Shown here in pieces: positions 41,981 to 54,518 of a stretch of 64,000 nt of DNA. The notes beneath the pieces are model-generated. The model worked only from the letters and a program-made list of their open reading frames with translations. It searched no databases and had not been told where the DNA came from. Origin of the DNA: Sialis fuliginosa (Eukaryota; Arthropoda; Insecta; Megaloptera; Sialidae); NCBI GenBank assembly GCA_961205875.1, contig OY540822.1:2172501-2236500 (forward strand), in the 5' to 3' direction. Every line of letters starts with the position of its first letter. Within the stretch, counting starts at the first letter, position 1. The position numbers were made by a program, and so were the translations under genes.

Positions 41981-43327
41981 GATGAAAAACTAAGAGAATT
42001 TTTAGATTATATCCAGAAAAAATAAATAACTTCTGAACGCATAAGGAAACGTCCATAAACCACGTTACTCTTTTAGGGGTGAGGAGGGGGTGCAGCTATA
42101 TTGTCTACATTGCGTTACATAACATTCTTTCATACAAATAAAAACAAAATAATGTTAGCTTAATGCTGAAATAATTTAAAAAAAACAACATACTGTGAGA
42201 GGGGGGGGGGGGTCAAAGACTACTATTGTCTACATGACGTTATGTGGAGGAAAGGGCTATACAAATTTATATTTATATTACATATTATAACTTTTTAGGT
42301 GTAAACAGGAAGGAAAAGACAGTTGGTTGCAGAAATAGCTCGTAAAATGGAATTGTAAATAGCCATTGTTGGTGTTTATAATAGTTGGTTTTAAGGAAGC
42401 GGCGCCACAGGCAACGTTGCAGAGGTACATCTTATCAAGGATACGCGGAACCTATGAAAGTAAGGAATACATAATTAAGTCGGGTATTATAAAGAACTTG
42501 CTCTGAAACAAAAGTTAAACTAACGCTATATCTGTGATCGTTGATCAATTAGCTCGGGATTTTAGAGCAGTGATAATAAATGTATAGTAATATAAATTCT
42601 ATGATATAGACGTATATATATAGTAATATATACTTACCTTGTATGTACCTATAGTTATAACAGTAGCGGTGCGCAAGCTGTATTCAGGTGAGGCCATGCG
42701 AATTGCTATCATAGATCGAACACATTCGGATTTTGTCGTGTCTTCCGAAAGAGCAGTTCTCTGCCGTACTGAATGAGTCGAATGTGTCTGATTTTAACAT
42801 AAACTGTCACTGGACTCACATGAATATAGCTCGCGCATCGCCATTGAGTTATAAATGTATTTATATGTATTTATGTATTTATATAGTTATAAGTTATATT
42901 TGTTTACCACAAAAAGTACGAAACTTGTACACAAATAATTACATCAATAAACTTAAAATATCAAACTTTCAAAAATTCAGTAAGTAACAAAACTCAATTG
43001 TTCATATTGAACTTTGTAGAAAATTGAATCTTTTCAATTCCCTCTTTACATACTTTTGTACATTATGCCTTGAACTTAATATCATATGTTATCGTGTTGT
43101 TGACGTATATTCGTAGTAAAATTGTAAAATTGCAATCACGATTAAACCAAAACAAAAATGAAACGATTAAAAATATTGAGTATCACTGTTCTAGACCACA
43201 CAATCAATCACGAAACAGAGGGCATGCGCATGCGCGGAACGTATAATATTATAACGATTATAAATACAATTGTATGTTTACCTATGTTCTATTAAGCAAG
43301 ATTTTATTGTAATATTACTGTGTTAAA
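41981..43327. promoter_or_regulatory. Upstream region of zinc-finger gene B
   Basis: No other gene. About 42890-43210 is duplicated, with divergence, at about 49360-49680 upstream of paralogue C (shared GTACACAAATAATTACATCAATAA, GACGTATATTCGTA and GAGTATCACTGTTCTAGA). A CG-containing palindromic stretch GCATGCGCATGCGCG lies at about 43224-43238, roughly 100 bp before the ATG, and could be part of the promoter. The frame at 42733-42987 overlaps this repeat and is not called. Confidence 0.5.
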
Positions 43328-43438
43328 ATGTTTCAAGTTAAACAGGAAGATTTCAAGGAAGAAATACAAGACATCGATTGTCTTCAGGATATTGAAACAT
43401 ACGATGAATTTTCTAAATACTACAAACAAGAATGTGAG
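43328..43438 (+). CDS. C2H2 zinc-finger gene B, exon 1
   Basis: ATG at 43328, 37 codons, ending in GAG followed by the donor GTAAGA at 43439. The peptide is short and acidic and begins MFQVKQEDFKEEIQDIDCLQ; VKQE fits the psi-K-x-E SUMO-attachment consensus. The donor leaves phase 0, matching the acceptor at 45815. An equivalent exon begins paralogue C at 52587, which supports the call. Confidence 0.75.
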
Positions 43439-45815
43439 GTAAGAATTGAATCACATGTTAGTTAATAAGGTTTCTAAACAATGTTTTTATAAACTGTAAT
43501 ATTATTAACGTTACATATTTACGTATTTATTGAAATTAAACTTCTTTAAGGTGTTTTGAGACTAAAACGAAAATACTAAAATTCAAAACTTTGACCAGTG
43601 TCGTCTGAATTGTTTTCGATAAAAAAATAAAAACAAAAAGTAAAATTTTCGCTTATAATTCAGAAACGAAAGGCATAAGTATTAAAAATAAATTTCGGTT
43701 AAATATTGTTTTAATGATCCAAATTATTTCATTTAAAATTTGTTATATTTTAATGTTTAGCTATAATTTATTGATAGTGAAAAGAAATTACAAAAATATT
43801 GTAATAGAAATGATCAATTGGCGTGTCATTCAGATTTTAAAATAAATATTGATTGTTTTGAATTATAAAATAAATTAATAATCAATGTTTTATATTGCCT
43901 TTAAAAGTATTTCAGTGATAATTGATTAAGAGAAACGTCTATTTGGAACTATTATCTCTCATATATATCAAATTCAATTGTAATTTAAAGCATATTTGCA
44001 TATTATAAATTTTCAACTGACTCCTCTGGGATAATATGCATGGAAATGGCAAATCTTACATTTAAGAAAAGATGGCTGCCTTAAATTTAAACAGTTTCAT
44101 ATACGGATTAGCATTGGTTGTTATGTATCCATAGTCTTTCCTAATCTAAAGCACAGAATAATAAATATACAGAAGCGACACTCAACGTTATTTTACTGGA
44201 AACATCGTTTGACATTAAGAGGTGCGACGGTTCTGATTGGTTGGGTATATATATACTCTGAACCAATCATGTACCAGTATACGAATATTTGAAATCCACA
44301 TATGTTTTCTGTTTATTGGAATTAAACCTAACCTATACAACCCATGATGTTTTATTATGTCAAACAATATTTTTTATTGTACAAAAAATTAAATGCACAA
44401 ATTATGTCAGACACAATAAAACATCACGGATTATTAAGGAATAAATAAAATATTCTTACGTTAAGATTAATGAAATAAAAATACAAAATTGTTTTAATTA
44501 ATGTTTATTAACTATGACAAATTACTTGATTTACATTTTTTTACACTTAATTCACAAAATTTATATATTTCAAGTACAATATTACATTATTTCAATTGCG
44601 TTATTAAGACTAGCACGTTTTATTCCTTACGAAAACTAGCATGTATGATATTTTGCCATGAAAATTAGCACATTTTATTTCTCACCACGTTACCTAGCAT
44701 TTTTGATAACTCACTGCATATTTTAAACATGTTAATTTTCTTTAAAATATGTTAAACATGTTAGTTTTCCTGATATTTCAAAGGTGCTAGTTCTCGTAAG
44801 TTAGGCTCAACTCAGACACTTCAAGTCACTAAAAAAATGCCTCGAAGTTGAATACAAACTGAAGTCGAGTTTTGAAGGCATACTGTCACTGGCAGTGGCT
44901 ATTACTTGGCAACATTGAGCCATATTTTAGTTGCTGGAAGTGGCTACTCGGACTTGAGCCTTAATTATAAAAACACATCAAACTTGAGTACATACCAATA
45001 TTCTTAATGTTTCCTTATCTTCAAGATCAGGAAATATGATGTATGTAGTGTCTGTAAAGTGAAGAATAAATCTCATTAAATTATAAGTTTAATTATTAGC
45101 ATAAAAATATTTATACTTGTTTTTAATAAAAATAAGTTCAATTCAAAGTTGTATCTCAACACATAAATTAAAATAAAGAAGCAAATCAGTCATATGTAAT
45201 AGAAAAACTAATAATAATTAAATACTTACATTAATATTAAAAAATAACGTTAACGTTTTGCAAACGATACACTTTCCGAAATTCTATACGCCATTTTAGA
45301 ATACTTCGCATCTTCCTTCATGTCTAAACTTTTTACATCGTTGCAATATTTTTATCAACGTTGTACTGTTGTGCAAGACACTTCCTCTTACCTCTCATAC
45401 GTCTGAGATCCCTACACCCGACATTCCCTTACCGCCCATGCCCCTGAGATCCCTACACCCATTAATGTCAAACTGTGTTTCCAATTTTACCACTAGAGTG
45501 ACACCCCCGTGATCTAAAGACAAATGCTCAAATGGAAAACAGAGGTTCTTAAACAATTATCGATTAAATTAGAGATTATACACACATCATAATTGTCAAA
45601 AATCACGTATACAGTTAATAGAGTTGATGCTATAATAATATACACGTTAATGGGGGGATGCTGAAAATAAACTTACACAAACAATAAGTGTGTAGCGTTA
45701 ATAAAACAATTTGGCCAAAAGTTAGTTTTAAAATCGTGTTAGTATGTATTATCTGTGAAACATTATATCAAATTCAATTTATAATTGTATTGACTTACGA
45801 ATGATCGATTTTCAG
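43439..45815 (+). other. Intron of zinc-finger gene B
   Basis: 2,377 bp, GTAAGA to TTTTCAG. No coding sequence. It contains a hairpin at about 44343-44430 (ATGATGTTTTATTATGTC with GACACAATAAAACATCA), a short GAGATCCCTACACCC direct repeat near 45406 and 45450, and a repeat end near 45590-45640 related to 4215-4275. Confidence 0.65.
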
Positions 45816-47408
45816 GGAGACTTGGAAATTAAAGAAGAAAACGTACCTGAGATTAAAAACGAACGAGAGGAAAATGAAGATTTTATTATTATCACTCAAT
45901 GTAATAATGAAATAATTAACGAGTCCAGTTCAACTAAACAACTTTCTCAAAAAACTAGTGTAAAATTAGAAAAACATAAATGTGATCAGTGCGAGTATAG
46001 TAGTAAATATAAACAACATTTGTTAACACATAAACTAACCCATACAAATGATAGACCTTTTAAATGTAACTATTGCGATCATAGCTTTAAACGAAACTCC
46101 TATTTAGCAAGTCATAAACTAACACATAGTAATGATAGACCTTTTAAATGCGACATATGCGAATATAGCTGTAGACAAAGAGCAAGTTTATTAAAACATA
46201 ATTTAACACATACTAATGACAGACCTTTTAAATGCAACTATTGCGAACATAGCTGTAAAACTAGCTCTCGTTTAGCAAGTCATAAACTAACACATACTAA
46301 TGAAAGACCTTTTAAATGCAATGATTGCAAATTTAGCTGTAAAAATAGCGGTAGTTTAGCAAACCATAAACTAACACATTCTAATGAAAAACCTTTTAAA
46401 TGCAACGATTGCGAATTTACCGGTAGACGAGGTTCTGATTTAGCAAGGCATAAACTAACACATACTAATGATAGACCTTTTAAATGCGACATATGCGAAT
46501 ATAGCTGTAGACAAAGAGCAAATTTATTACAACATAATTTAACACATACTAATGATAGACCTTTTAAATGCAACTATTGCGATTATAGCTGTAAAACTAG
46601 CTCTCATTTAGCAAGTCATAAACTAACACATACTAATGAAAGACCTTTTAAATGCAACTATTGCGATCATAGCTTTAAACGTAACTCTAATTTAGCAAAG
46701 CATAAACTAACACATACTAATGAAAGACCTTTTAAATGCAACGATTGCGAATTTACCTGTAGATGTAGCTCTCATTTAGCAAGGCATAAACTAACACATA
46801 CTAATGATAGACCTTTTAAATGCAACTATTGCGAACATAGCTGTAAAACTAGCTCTCTTTTAGCAAGTCATAAACTAACACATACTAATGAAAGACCTTT
46901 TAAATGCAATGATTGCAAATATAGCTGTAAACGTAGCGGTAGTTTAGCAATTCATAAACTAACACATTCTAATGAAAGACCTTTTAAATGCAACGATTGC
47001 GAATTTATCTGTAGACGTAGCTCTGCTTTAGCAAGGCATAAACTAACACATACTAATGATAGACCTTTTAAATGCGACATATGTAAATATAGCTGTAGAC
47101 AAAAATCAAGTTTATTAAGACATAATTTAACACATACTAATGATAGACCTTTCAAATGCAACGATTGCGAATATAGCTGTAAAAGTAGCCGTCGTTTAGC
47201 ATATCATAAACTAACACATAGTAATGATAGACCTTTTAAATGCAACTATTGCGATCATAGCTTTAAACGTAACTCTAATTTAGCAAAGCATAAACATACA
47301 CATACTAATGAAAGACCTTTTAAATGCGACATATGTGAATATAGCTGTAGACAAAGAGCAAGTTTATTACAACATAATTTAACACATACTAATGAAATAC
47401 CTTTTTAA
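45816..47408 (+). CDS. C2H2 zinc-finger gene B, exon 2 (17 fingers)
   Basis: The acceptor TTTTCAG ends at 45815; the exon starts GDLEIKEENVPEI in phase 0. After an acidic linker come 17 consecutive fingers, all C-x2-C-x12-H-x3-H with an 84-bp period, except finger 6 where CEFTGRR lacks only a non-zinc Cys. Linkers are H[TS]N[DE][RK]PFKC rather than TGEKP. With exon 1 the protein would have about 567 residues. Finger types recur in blocks (for example DICEYSCRQRA at fingers 3, 7 and 17), pointing to segmental duplication. It is probably a nuclear DNA-binding protein; the target is unknown. The frame ends at TAA 47406-47408, where other linkers have AAA (PFK); an 18th finger continues after the stop, so the gene has probably lost its last finger. 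Confidence 0.85.
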   Translation, partial: GDLEIKEENVPEIKNEREENEDFIIITQCNNEIINESSSTKQLSQKTSVKLEKHKCDQCEYSSKYKQHLLTHKLTHTNDRPFKCNYCDHSFKRNSYLASHKLTHSNDRPFKCDICEYSCRQRASLLKHNLTHTNDRPFKCNYCEHSCKTSSRLASHKLTHTNERPFKCNDCKFSCKNSGSLANHKLTHSNEKPFKCNDCEFTGRRGSDLARHKLTHTNDRPFKCDICEYSCRQRANLLQHNLTHTNDRPFKCNYCDYSCKTSSHLASHKLTHTNERPFKCNYCDHSFKRNSNLAKHKLTHTNERPFKCNDCEFTCRCSSHLARHKLTHTNDRPFKCNYCEHSCKTSSLLASHKLTHTNERPFKCNDCKYSCKRSGSLAIHKLTHSNERPFKCNDCEFICRRSSALARHKLTHTNDRPFKCDICKYSCRQKSSLLRHNLTHTNDRPFKCNDCEYSCKSSRRLAYHKLTHSNDRPFKCNYCDHSFKRNSNLAKHKHTHTNERPFKCDICEYSCRQRASLLQHNLTHTNEIPF

Positions 47409-47480
47409 TGCGACCATTGCGATTATAGCTGTATACGTAGCTCTTATTTAGCAAATCACAAACTAACACATACTATCCGG
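47409..47480 (+). pseudogene. Untranslated 18th finger of gene B
   Basis: In the same frame after the TAA: CDHCDYSCIRSSYLANHKLTH, a complete finger with all four zinc ligands. It becomes unread because of one nonsense codon. Confidence 0.8.
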
Positions 47481-47574
47481 GAAAAAAAATTAGTTCTAAA
47501 GTGATTAGATCTGCATGAGACAAAATCATATTTTTTCACTGATTTTTGATCTGTGGAGACCTGCAAAGATCTAC

Positions 47575-48165
47575 TAACAAGGGGAAGCAACAGCACGGTC
47601 CATGAGAATTTCAATGAGCTTGTGGTATGTCAAACTAGAGCAAAAATAAAAAGACACGTGTCCAACAATTTGATCTCATAGGCCTTAATTACAAAGATAA
47701 TTAACTTTGAAAATTTGTGTATTCAATATAACCGTGTATTATGTTCGCTCGAAATATAAGTGTGTTGGCCCTAATATATTGATACCGATTATACTAACAA
47801 TTTGTTGTAAAATAAATAATGCTGTCGTAAAACCTTTTTTCAATTATTTACACACAAATTAAACCAAATAAAAATATTTTCATTAACTAGTAAATTACAG
47901 AATTTACTTTTTCAGAATTAAAACCCGAAAATAAAAAAATAAAATTATTTCACATTAAAACCGAAATTCGAACCATCGTTTTCCAGGCGAGACGCCAGCG
48001 CGTTGACCGCAGGACGAACATAATACACTGTTATATTGAATACACAAATTTTCAAAGTTAATTATCTTTGTAATTAAGGCCTATGAGATCTAATTGTTGG
48101 ACATGTGTCTTTTTATTTTTGCTCTAGTTTGACATACCACAAGCTCATTGAAATTCCCCTTGTAA
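47575..48165. mobile_element. MITE, CAAGGGGAAGCAACAGCAC family, copy 1
   Basis: Body 47578-48162 flanked by TAA (47575-47577; 48163-48165). Arms of about 180 bp are inverted (TGAGCTTGTGGTATGTCAAAC at the left, complement at the right); the right end lacks about 22 bp compared with copy 2 at 58854. A 3-bp TNA duplication suggests PIF/Harbinger. A pol III B-box-like GGTTCGAAT lies on the minus strand at 47966-47974. Confidence 0.88.
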
Positions 48166-48212
48166 GATCGTTGTATAAAATGTTAGAGATTGAAATGTTG
48201 AGAATGCATGAA

Positions 48213-48372
48213 TTTTCTCTTTAAATGCGACTTATGTGAATGTAGCTGTAAACGAAAAACATATTTGTTAACACATAATTTAACACTTACTAATGAAAGA
48301 CCTTTTAAATGCAAGTATTACAATTATAGCTATAAAAGTAGCTATCATTTGGGTTATTCTTACAATTAGTCA
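48213..48372 (+). pseudogene. Decayed zinc fingers downstream of gene B
   Basis: One frame still reads FKCDLCECSCKRKTYLLTHN, then a linker TNERPFKC and a second finger in which Cys positions have become Tyr (KYYNYSYKSSYHLGY) before TAG. They continue array B's style but are separated from it by the MITE at 47578-48162. Confidence 0.75.
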
Positions 48373-49996
48373 ACTCTATCAGAGAAAAACGTTAGTTATA
48401 TGGATTTTCATAATGTTTACATATTATGTTGTTAATTTTGCTTAAAGAATATAAGTTTCATTCATCATTTTGCAATATTTTGTGTTTTTTGAAAATTACG
48501 CGTATTTTAATTCTTAAAGAAATGACGCCTATACATTTAAATAGTAATTTTTATCTCCGAATGTACTTATTGTAGCGAATTAATTTTTTATTAGTTTTGT
48601 TCACAAAAGAACTGCCTTTTTGGACATTTTGTCGGTTTTTAAAAATCTGAAAAAAATCACAAATATTGCTTTAATATTTTCTATCATCCCTGCAAATTTT
48701 AAGGTGGACATATTTTTCATATGATCTGAAATGAATGACGTATTTTAGAAAGCAGCGATAAAAATGTGTCCAATTTTAATATTTCCACTTTTTGCTTTCC
48801 AAAAAAAGTAATTCAGATAAAATACATAAATTTCAAATGTTAGACGGGAATAAATATTTTTTATGGAATTAACTCTAGTGACCTCGATTCACTTAAAGAA
48901 TGAATCTTAAATACTGACTCGAGTCACCTCGTTTACATAAATGATTCTGTCAAAAAGAACGAATCATTTATGTATTGCACATCTCTAATATATCGGCTGT
49001 TCAAAATAAATTGTTGCAATTTTTATTTGGAAAATTTTAAATTAAATAATTTTTAAATTTAGAGAAAAAGTTGAGAATTACAAAACGTTTGGATTTTTTT
49101 CCATATTTTTTAACGTAGAACCAATTTTGCCTAAAAAACAAAGTTACTTTAAAAAAAATATGATATTATCCCTTTCAAACTGAGCAACTTTTGTCTGTTG
49201 AATTTTTCTGTAAGCAGCTCAATTTTCGGAATATAAAATCGTAATATTTTCTTTGGAATTCATTACAAATATTGCTATGAGGATTAATTTTGGAAACAAA
49301 ATCAAATAAGGATTTTTTTTAAATGTATCTAGTTATAAGAATGTATTTATTAAGAATAGTTATAAGTTATATTTGAACTACAAATACAAAATTTGTACAC
49401 AAATAATTACATCAATAAAGTTTTATTTATATTATTTTTATTTTTTATTTTATTTCACAAGTATGCATGGCGAGGAAGCAAAACAACAAACTTTAAAAAA
49501 TTCAAAATAAATTCCCTACAACTTTATACATTATACCTTGAACCTAATATTATTAATTATCGTGTTATTGACGTATATTCGTACTAATATAGTAAAATTA
49601 CTAAATAACAATCTCGGTGAAACGATTTAAAAATGTTGAGTATCACTGTTCTAGATCACACATTCAATCACAGAACCGTAAACCCGATTTCGTCGTTCAC
49701 TTGCATGCAAAAATGCATTGTAAAAAGATGAAAATCGAACTTTTGAAGCTCAATATCTCGAAAACCATTGATTTTTAGACCTTGTGTCCATTGAGACTTT
49801 TAATCGGAAGGTGATAATGAACAACATACTTCAGTTACAGCTTTCGCCGAGAACCAAATTCCATTGATTGGGTGCGGGGTCCTTTGTACCATCGATTGAT
49901 AAACACTGGTATATTATGGAAGTATGAATGCGCGCGCCGCTAGCAAAATGTCTGCCTGACAGCTAGTTAACGTCAGTTGTTGTATTGAATATTCTA
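48373..49996. other. Intergenic region between zinc-finger loci B and C
   Basis: No gene seen. About 49360-49680 is the diverged duplicate of the gene B upstream region (42890-43210) and probably the old promoter side of paralogue C. About 49700-49900 is an inverted copy of the repeat near 3640-3790. Confidence 0.6.
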
Positions 49997-52467
49997 CACT
50001 GCTTGTCACAATTAGTGGGACACTTTTTCAATGTATCACAGTTTTGGTAAAAATTGTCATATTAATATGAAAATTCATAAAAATCATAAGTGTGGTGTTG
50101 TTTCAAAGCCCAAAGAGTAAAAACTTTGTGCGTGCATTGATAGCGGGTGTACAACCCTTGGAGGGGTGAAAAATGGAAAGTGACAATTTCAAGTATTGAA
50201 AAAAAAGTTTAAAAATTGTTTATTTGAAGATAATGATAAAATTCACATTAACGTAGAACTTATTTGAACCCTAAAGATATAAATTATTTTTTTAAATCAA
50301 TATTTAATTCTATTTACCACCTGTTATCATCCCCTAAATTTAGGTTATTAGAAATATAGGAAAATATGAAAGAAATTTTAAAAATCTTCAAGGGTTGTTA
50401 GAAATAATCACAATAAATATAAATTTACAATTTCAATAAAATCCAGTAATTTTCAACCACTTTTCTACCCTTTAATATTCAACCCCCTGTGTATTACAAT
50501 TAATTCGAACAACGTAGGTAAAGATAAATTTTTGAAATTTACAAAATGGGTAGTAAACTGTATATACAACTATACTGTATGTTAAAAAACACAAATAAAT
50601 AATAAAGGGTAGGCACCAACCCTTAAATACTAAACCGCCCCAAATAGTAGGGTAGAATATTAAATTTAAGTGTGATTTTATAAGAAATCAATTAATGCTC
50701 TTATTTGAAGATTTTTGTGAAAATTTTGTGCACCACAATTCACCCCTACGGATGTAACTACCCTAAATTAAAAAAAATTACACTTTTTTAAAAACATCGT
50801 ATCTAAAAATTCAGTGGAATTTTTTTGTCATCCTTTCGTAATATAAAAGGCCGACATTTGATCTTCCTACACCGGTAAAATTAAAACAATACACTATCAG
50901 GAACTACCCTTAAATTATTATTTCTGAAAAATAAAATAAATTTTATTTCAATTAATATTGAAAATTATAGATATCTATGGAAATTAATGGACAATTTACG
51001 AGTTTTTCATAAGTTTGGCTCAAATTAATTCAATCGTTTTGAGATGTTTCTGATAATGTATTGTTTTAATTTTACCGGTCACGAAAGAACAAATGTCGGC
51101 CTTTTATATTACGAAAGGATGAAACAAAAACACCACGGACTGTCTAGATACCTTATTTAAAAAAAAGTGTATATTTTTTTAAATTGAGGGTACCTATATC
51201 CGTAGGGGTGAATTGTAGTACTCAAAATTTTCAAATTTTTTTTTAAATAATAGCTTTAAATGATTTTTCATGAAATCGTAATTGAATTCAATTTACAACC
51301 CTATTATCGGGGGTGATTTAGTTTTTAAGGGTTTATGACTACCCTTATAACTTATTTGTGTTTTTTAACATACAATTCTGTTGTATACACAGTTTACTAC
51401 ACATTTAGTAAATTTCAACGTCTCAAAACGATTGAATTAATTTAAACTAAACTTACGAAAAACTCCATTAATTTCCATAGATATCTATAATTTTCAATAT
51501 TAATTGAAATAAAATTTATTTTATTTTTAAGGAATAATAATTTAAGGGTAGTTCCTGATAGTGTATTGTTTTAATTTTACCGGTGTAGAAAGATCAAATG
51601 TCGGCCTTTTTTATTACGAAAGGATGACAAAAAAATTCCACTGAATTTTTAGATACGATGTTTTAAAAAAAGTGTATATTTTTTAAATTTAGGGTAGCTA
51701 CATCCGTAGGGGTGAATTGTGGTGCACAAAATTTTCACAAAAATCTTCAAATAAGAGCATTAATTGATTTCTTATAAAATCACACTTAAATTTAATATTC
51801 TACCCTACTATTTGGGGCGGTTTAGTATTTAAGGGTTGGTGCCTACCCTTTATTATTTATTTGTATTTTTTAACATACAGTACAGTTGTATATACAGTTT
51901 ACTACCCATTTTGTAAATTACAAAAATTTATCTTTACCTACATTGTTCGAATTAATTGTAATACACAGGGGGTTGAATATTAAAGGGTAGAAAAGTGGTT
52001 GAAAATTACTGGATTTTATTGAAATTGTAAATTTATATTTATTGTGATTATTTCTAACAACCCTTGAAGATTTTTAAAATTTCTTTCATATTTTCCTATA
52101 TTTCTAATAACCTAAATTTAGGGGATGATAACAGGTGGTAAATAGAATTAAATATTGATTTAAAAAAATAATTTATATCTTTAGGGTTCAAATAAGTTCT
52201 ACGTATAAAAATTAATGTGAATTTTATCATTATCTTCAAATAAACAATTTTTTAACTTTTTTTCAATACTTGAAATTGTCACTTTCCATTTTTCACCTCT
52301 CCAAGGGTTGTACACCCGCTATCAATGCACGCACAAAGTTTTTACTCTTTGGGCTTTGAAACAACACCACACTAATGATTTTTATGAATTTTCATATTAA
52401 TATGACAATTTTTACCAAAACTGTGTTACATTGAAAAAGTGTCCCACTAATTGTGACAAGCAGTGTA
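49995..52467. mobile_element. 2.47-kb fold-back element, Tc1/mariner-like ends
   Basis: Body 49997-52465 starts CACTGCTTGTCACAATTAGT and ends ACTAATTGTGACAAGCAGTG, flanked by TA. The left arm (to about 51050) and right arm (from about 51420) are inverted copies roughly 1 kb long with high identity. The centre (about 51050-51420) is itself a diverged third copy of an arm segment (shared AAATGTCGGCCTTTT and ACGAAAGGATGA). No transposase ORF. This separates the repeated upstream region of paralogue C from its exon 1. Confidence 0.9.
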
Positions 52468-52586
52468 TAGGTTGTAAGTTTAATACATTTTGATAGTTCT
52501 CAGAGAAACAGTCACTAATGTTTGTATAACGTAGTCCAGAGTTTTGTTTATTAAATTTTAAAGATTTGATCTCAAAGTGTGTAAAA

Positions 52587-52757
52587 ATGTTTCACGTAAA
52601 ACAATAGATAAAAGAAGAAATCGAGTGTACAGAATACATCGAAACTTCTAATGAATATGAAATACATATTAAACAAGAGATTAAAGAAGAAATCGATCCT
52701 TTGAAAGATGTTGAAACTTCTGATGAATTTGCAATAAATCATATACAAGAACCCAAG
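52587..52757 (+). pseudogene. Zinc-finger paralogue C, exon 1 with early stop
   Basis: ATG at 52587, 57-codon exon up to the donor GTAATA at 52758, phase 0. Codon 7 is TAG (52605-52607), right after MFHVKQ. After it the frame keeps the acidic, Lys/Glu/Ile pattern (IKEEIECTEYIETSNEYEIH; IKQEIKEEI) seen in gene B exon 1, with several psi-K-x-E motifs. The preserved reading frame past the stop indicates recent inactivation. Confidence 0.75.
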
Positions 52758-52783
52758 GTAATAAAACAACATTGTTAAATTAA

Positions 52784-53115
52784 TGTACGTGTACGGTATT
52801 ATAAACGAGTTAACAAAATTTACTAGCTTGCAAGCACTTTCAAATGAAGTTTCAAACCAACTGACACTTCTCTTGAAATTTAATCAAATGTTTGACAAGT
52901 TTCTCGTACGCCTGGTAAGTAAATACCAACAGTATTAAAACAGTGGTGATAATATAAAAAATATTTTATACGATCAGTCATAATAATAATAATAATAAGT
53001 TGAAGTATCACTGATCTAAATTTCATAACTAATCCATAGATTGGTAGAGATACTATCACAAAATTAATACTCCATTTGAAAGTTTGCAAAGTTAGCTCAT
53101 TTATAATATCGGACA
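52784..53115. mobile_element. MITE, GTATTATAAACGAG family, copy 2
   Basis: Inverted arms of about 80 bp (GGTATTATAAACGAGTTAAC; GTTAGCTCATTTATAATATC) related to 26360-26636. Flanking TAA/TTA is imperfect, and TGTACG is doubled at the left edge, so the boundary is approximate. Confidence 0.65.
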
Positions 53116-53529
53116 TTAGTGCCCGTTTGCACCGTATTAAACAGCTAAGTCTGGATTAAGTTTGAGCAAAGCTTAAGTTTCCACCGTCTCCCAAGCCATT
53201 ATGCTTAGCTATAAAACCGTTAACCATGACAACACTGTAAAAATCTAGTAATTTTTAATATTTTACGTTTGAGTACTTACACCAAGTGGCTGTTTTTTCA
53301 AGAACACACATGTTTTAGTCGAAATTCAAAAGACGTATAAAATAGGTATACAATGTGTATTTTTGCCTCGCTAGATCTTTATGTGCATCTTTACTGTGTG
53401 TTTTAACAATTTTGTATTCGAAGAATAAAGGTCGAAAATGGAGAAAACGGTAATTATTGGAGTCATATAACCGAAATTTTTTTTTAATAAAACAATCTCT
53501 CCCTACAGCAATTTTATGATTCTAAAATG

Positions 53530-54518
53530 TTCTAGGGATCAAGAGAAGTTCATAACTGAGTTTGTGGATTAATCCGTTTTCCGCGCGGTACTTTTTTCAC
53601 GACTTTTCCGGAAATTCATCGATTTTTCCTGTTTGCGGTTTGATTTTTCGCGAATATCTCCGCTTCTACTTGATCAATATCGACCAAAAAAAATTGAGTT
53701 ACTCGTAAATAACTCCTCTATCGATCTGTGGGAGGCGGAATACTATAACTTAATTTATAACTTCAAAAAAAATTACAAACTGCGCATATAACAGATTTTT
53801 TATTTTTTCTCAATTACTTTGCAACAAGTATGAATATTTTGATGAAAATTAGGGAAAATGTACCTCTTATGATCCTTAATAAACCTACCAAGTTTGATTC
53901 CTAAATATTCAAAATTGCCGCGAAAATTTATATTTTCAAAAAAAAATTGATTCATTTGTGCGGGTGAAATTTTAGAATTTCTGAATTTTTGGGGCGACCT
54001 ACTAATTAATAAGTATAGTAAAAATATGTTAAATTTTTTTCAAACACTCATCTTTTAACTAGATTTTAAATTTTGTAATTTGTTTTGAACAATAATGAAA
54101 GTTAAGCGGGAAAAATGTATTTACGGCAACAATCCGAAAAAGCAAAAATCAGTTCAGAAAAATCTTAATAACTTTTTTGTTTTTGTAAGTATATATACAT
54201 CATTTAAAAGGGCATAAAATACCCTACAATTTGAGATAAAAAAAATTGCTCTACGATGGTTTGCCCAAAGATCAATTTTTTTTTGAAAATATAAATAAGT
54301 TATAGTATTCCGCCTTCCACAGATCGATAGAGGAGTTATTTACGAGTAACTCAATTTTTTTTGGTCGATATTGATCAAGTAGAAGCGGAGATATTCGCGA
54401 AAAATCAAACCGCAAACAGGAAAAATCGATGAATTTCCGGAAAAGTCGTGAAAAAAGTACCGCGCGGAAAACGAATTAATCCACAAACTCAGTTATGAAC
54501 TTCTCTTGATCCCTAGAA
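53530..54518. mobile_element. MITE with 240-bp inverted arms
   Basis: TTCTAGGGATCAAGAGAAGT at 53530 is inverted at 54518. The arms (53530-53772; 54276-54518) match nearly base for base, including CCGCGCGGTACTTTTTTCAC. The unrelated centre is about 500 bp. No target duplication identified. Confidence 0.85.

Noticed and set aside
47966-47990. tRNA or SINE-like segment (GGTTCGAAT B box on the minus strand, also near 59429)
   Set aside because: There is a B-box match but I could not find a credible A box or cloverleaf, and it lies inside a MITE present twice.
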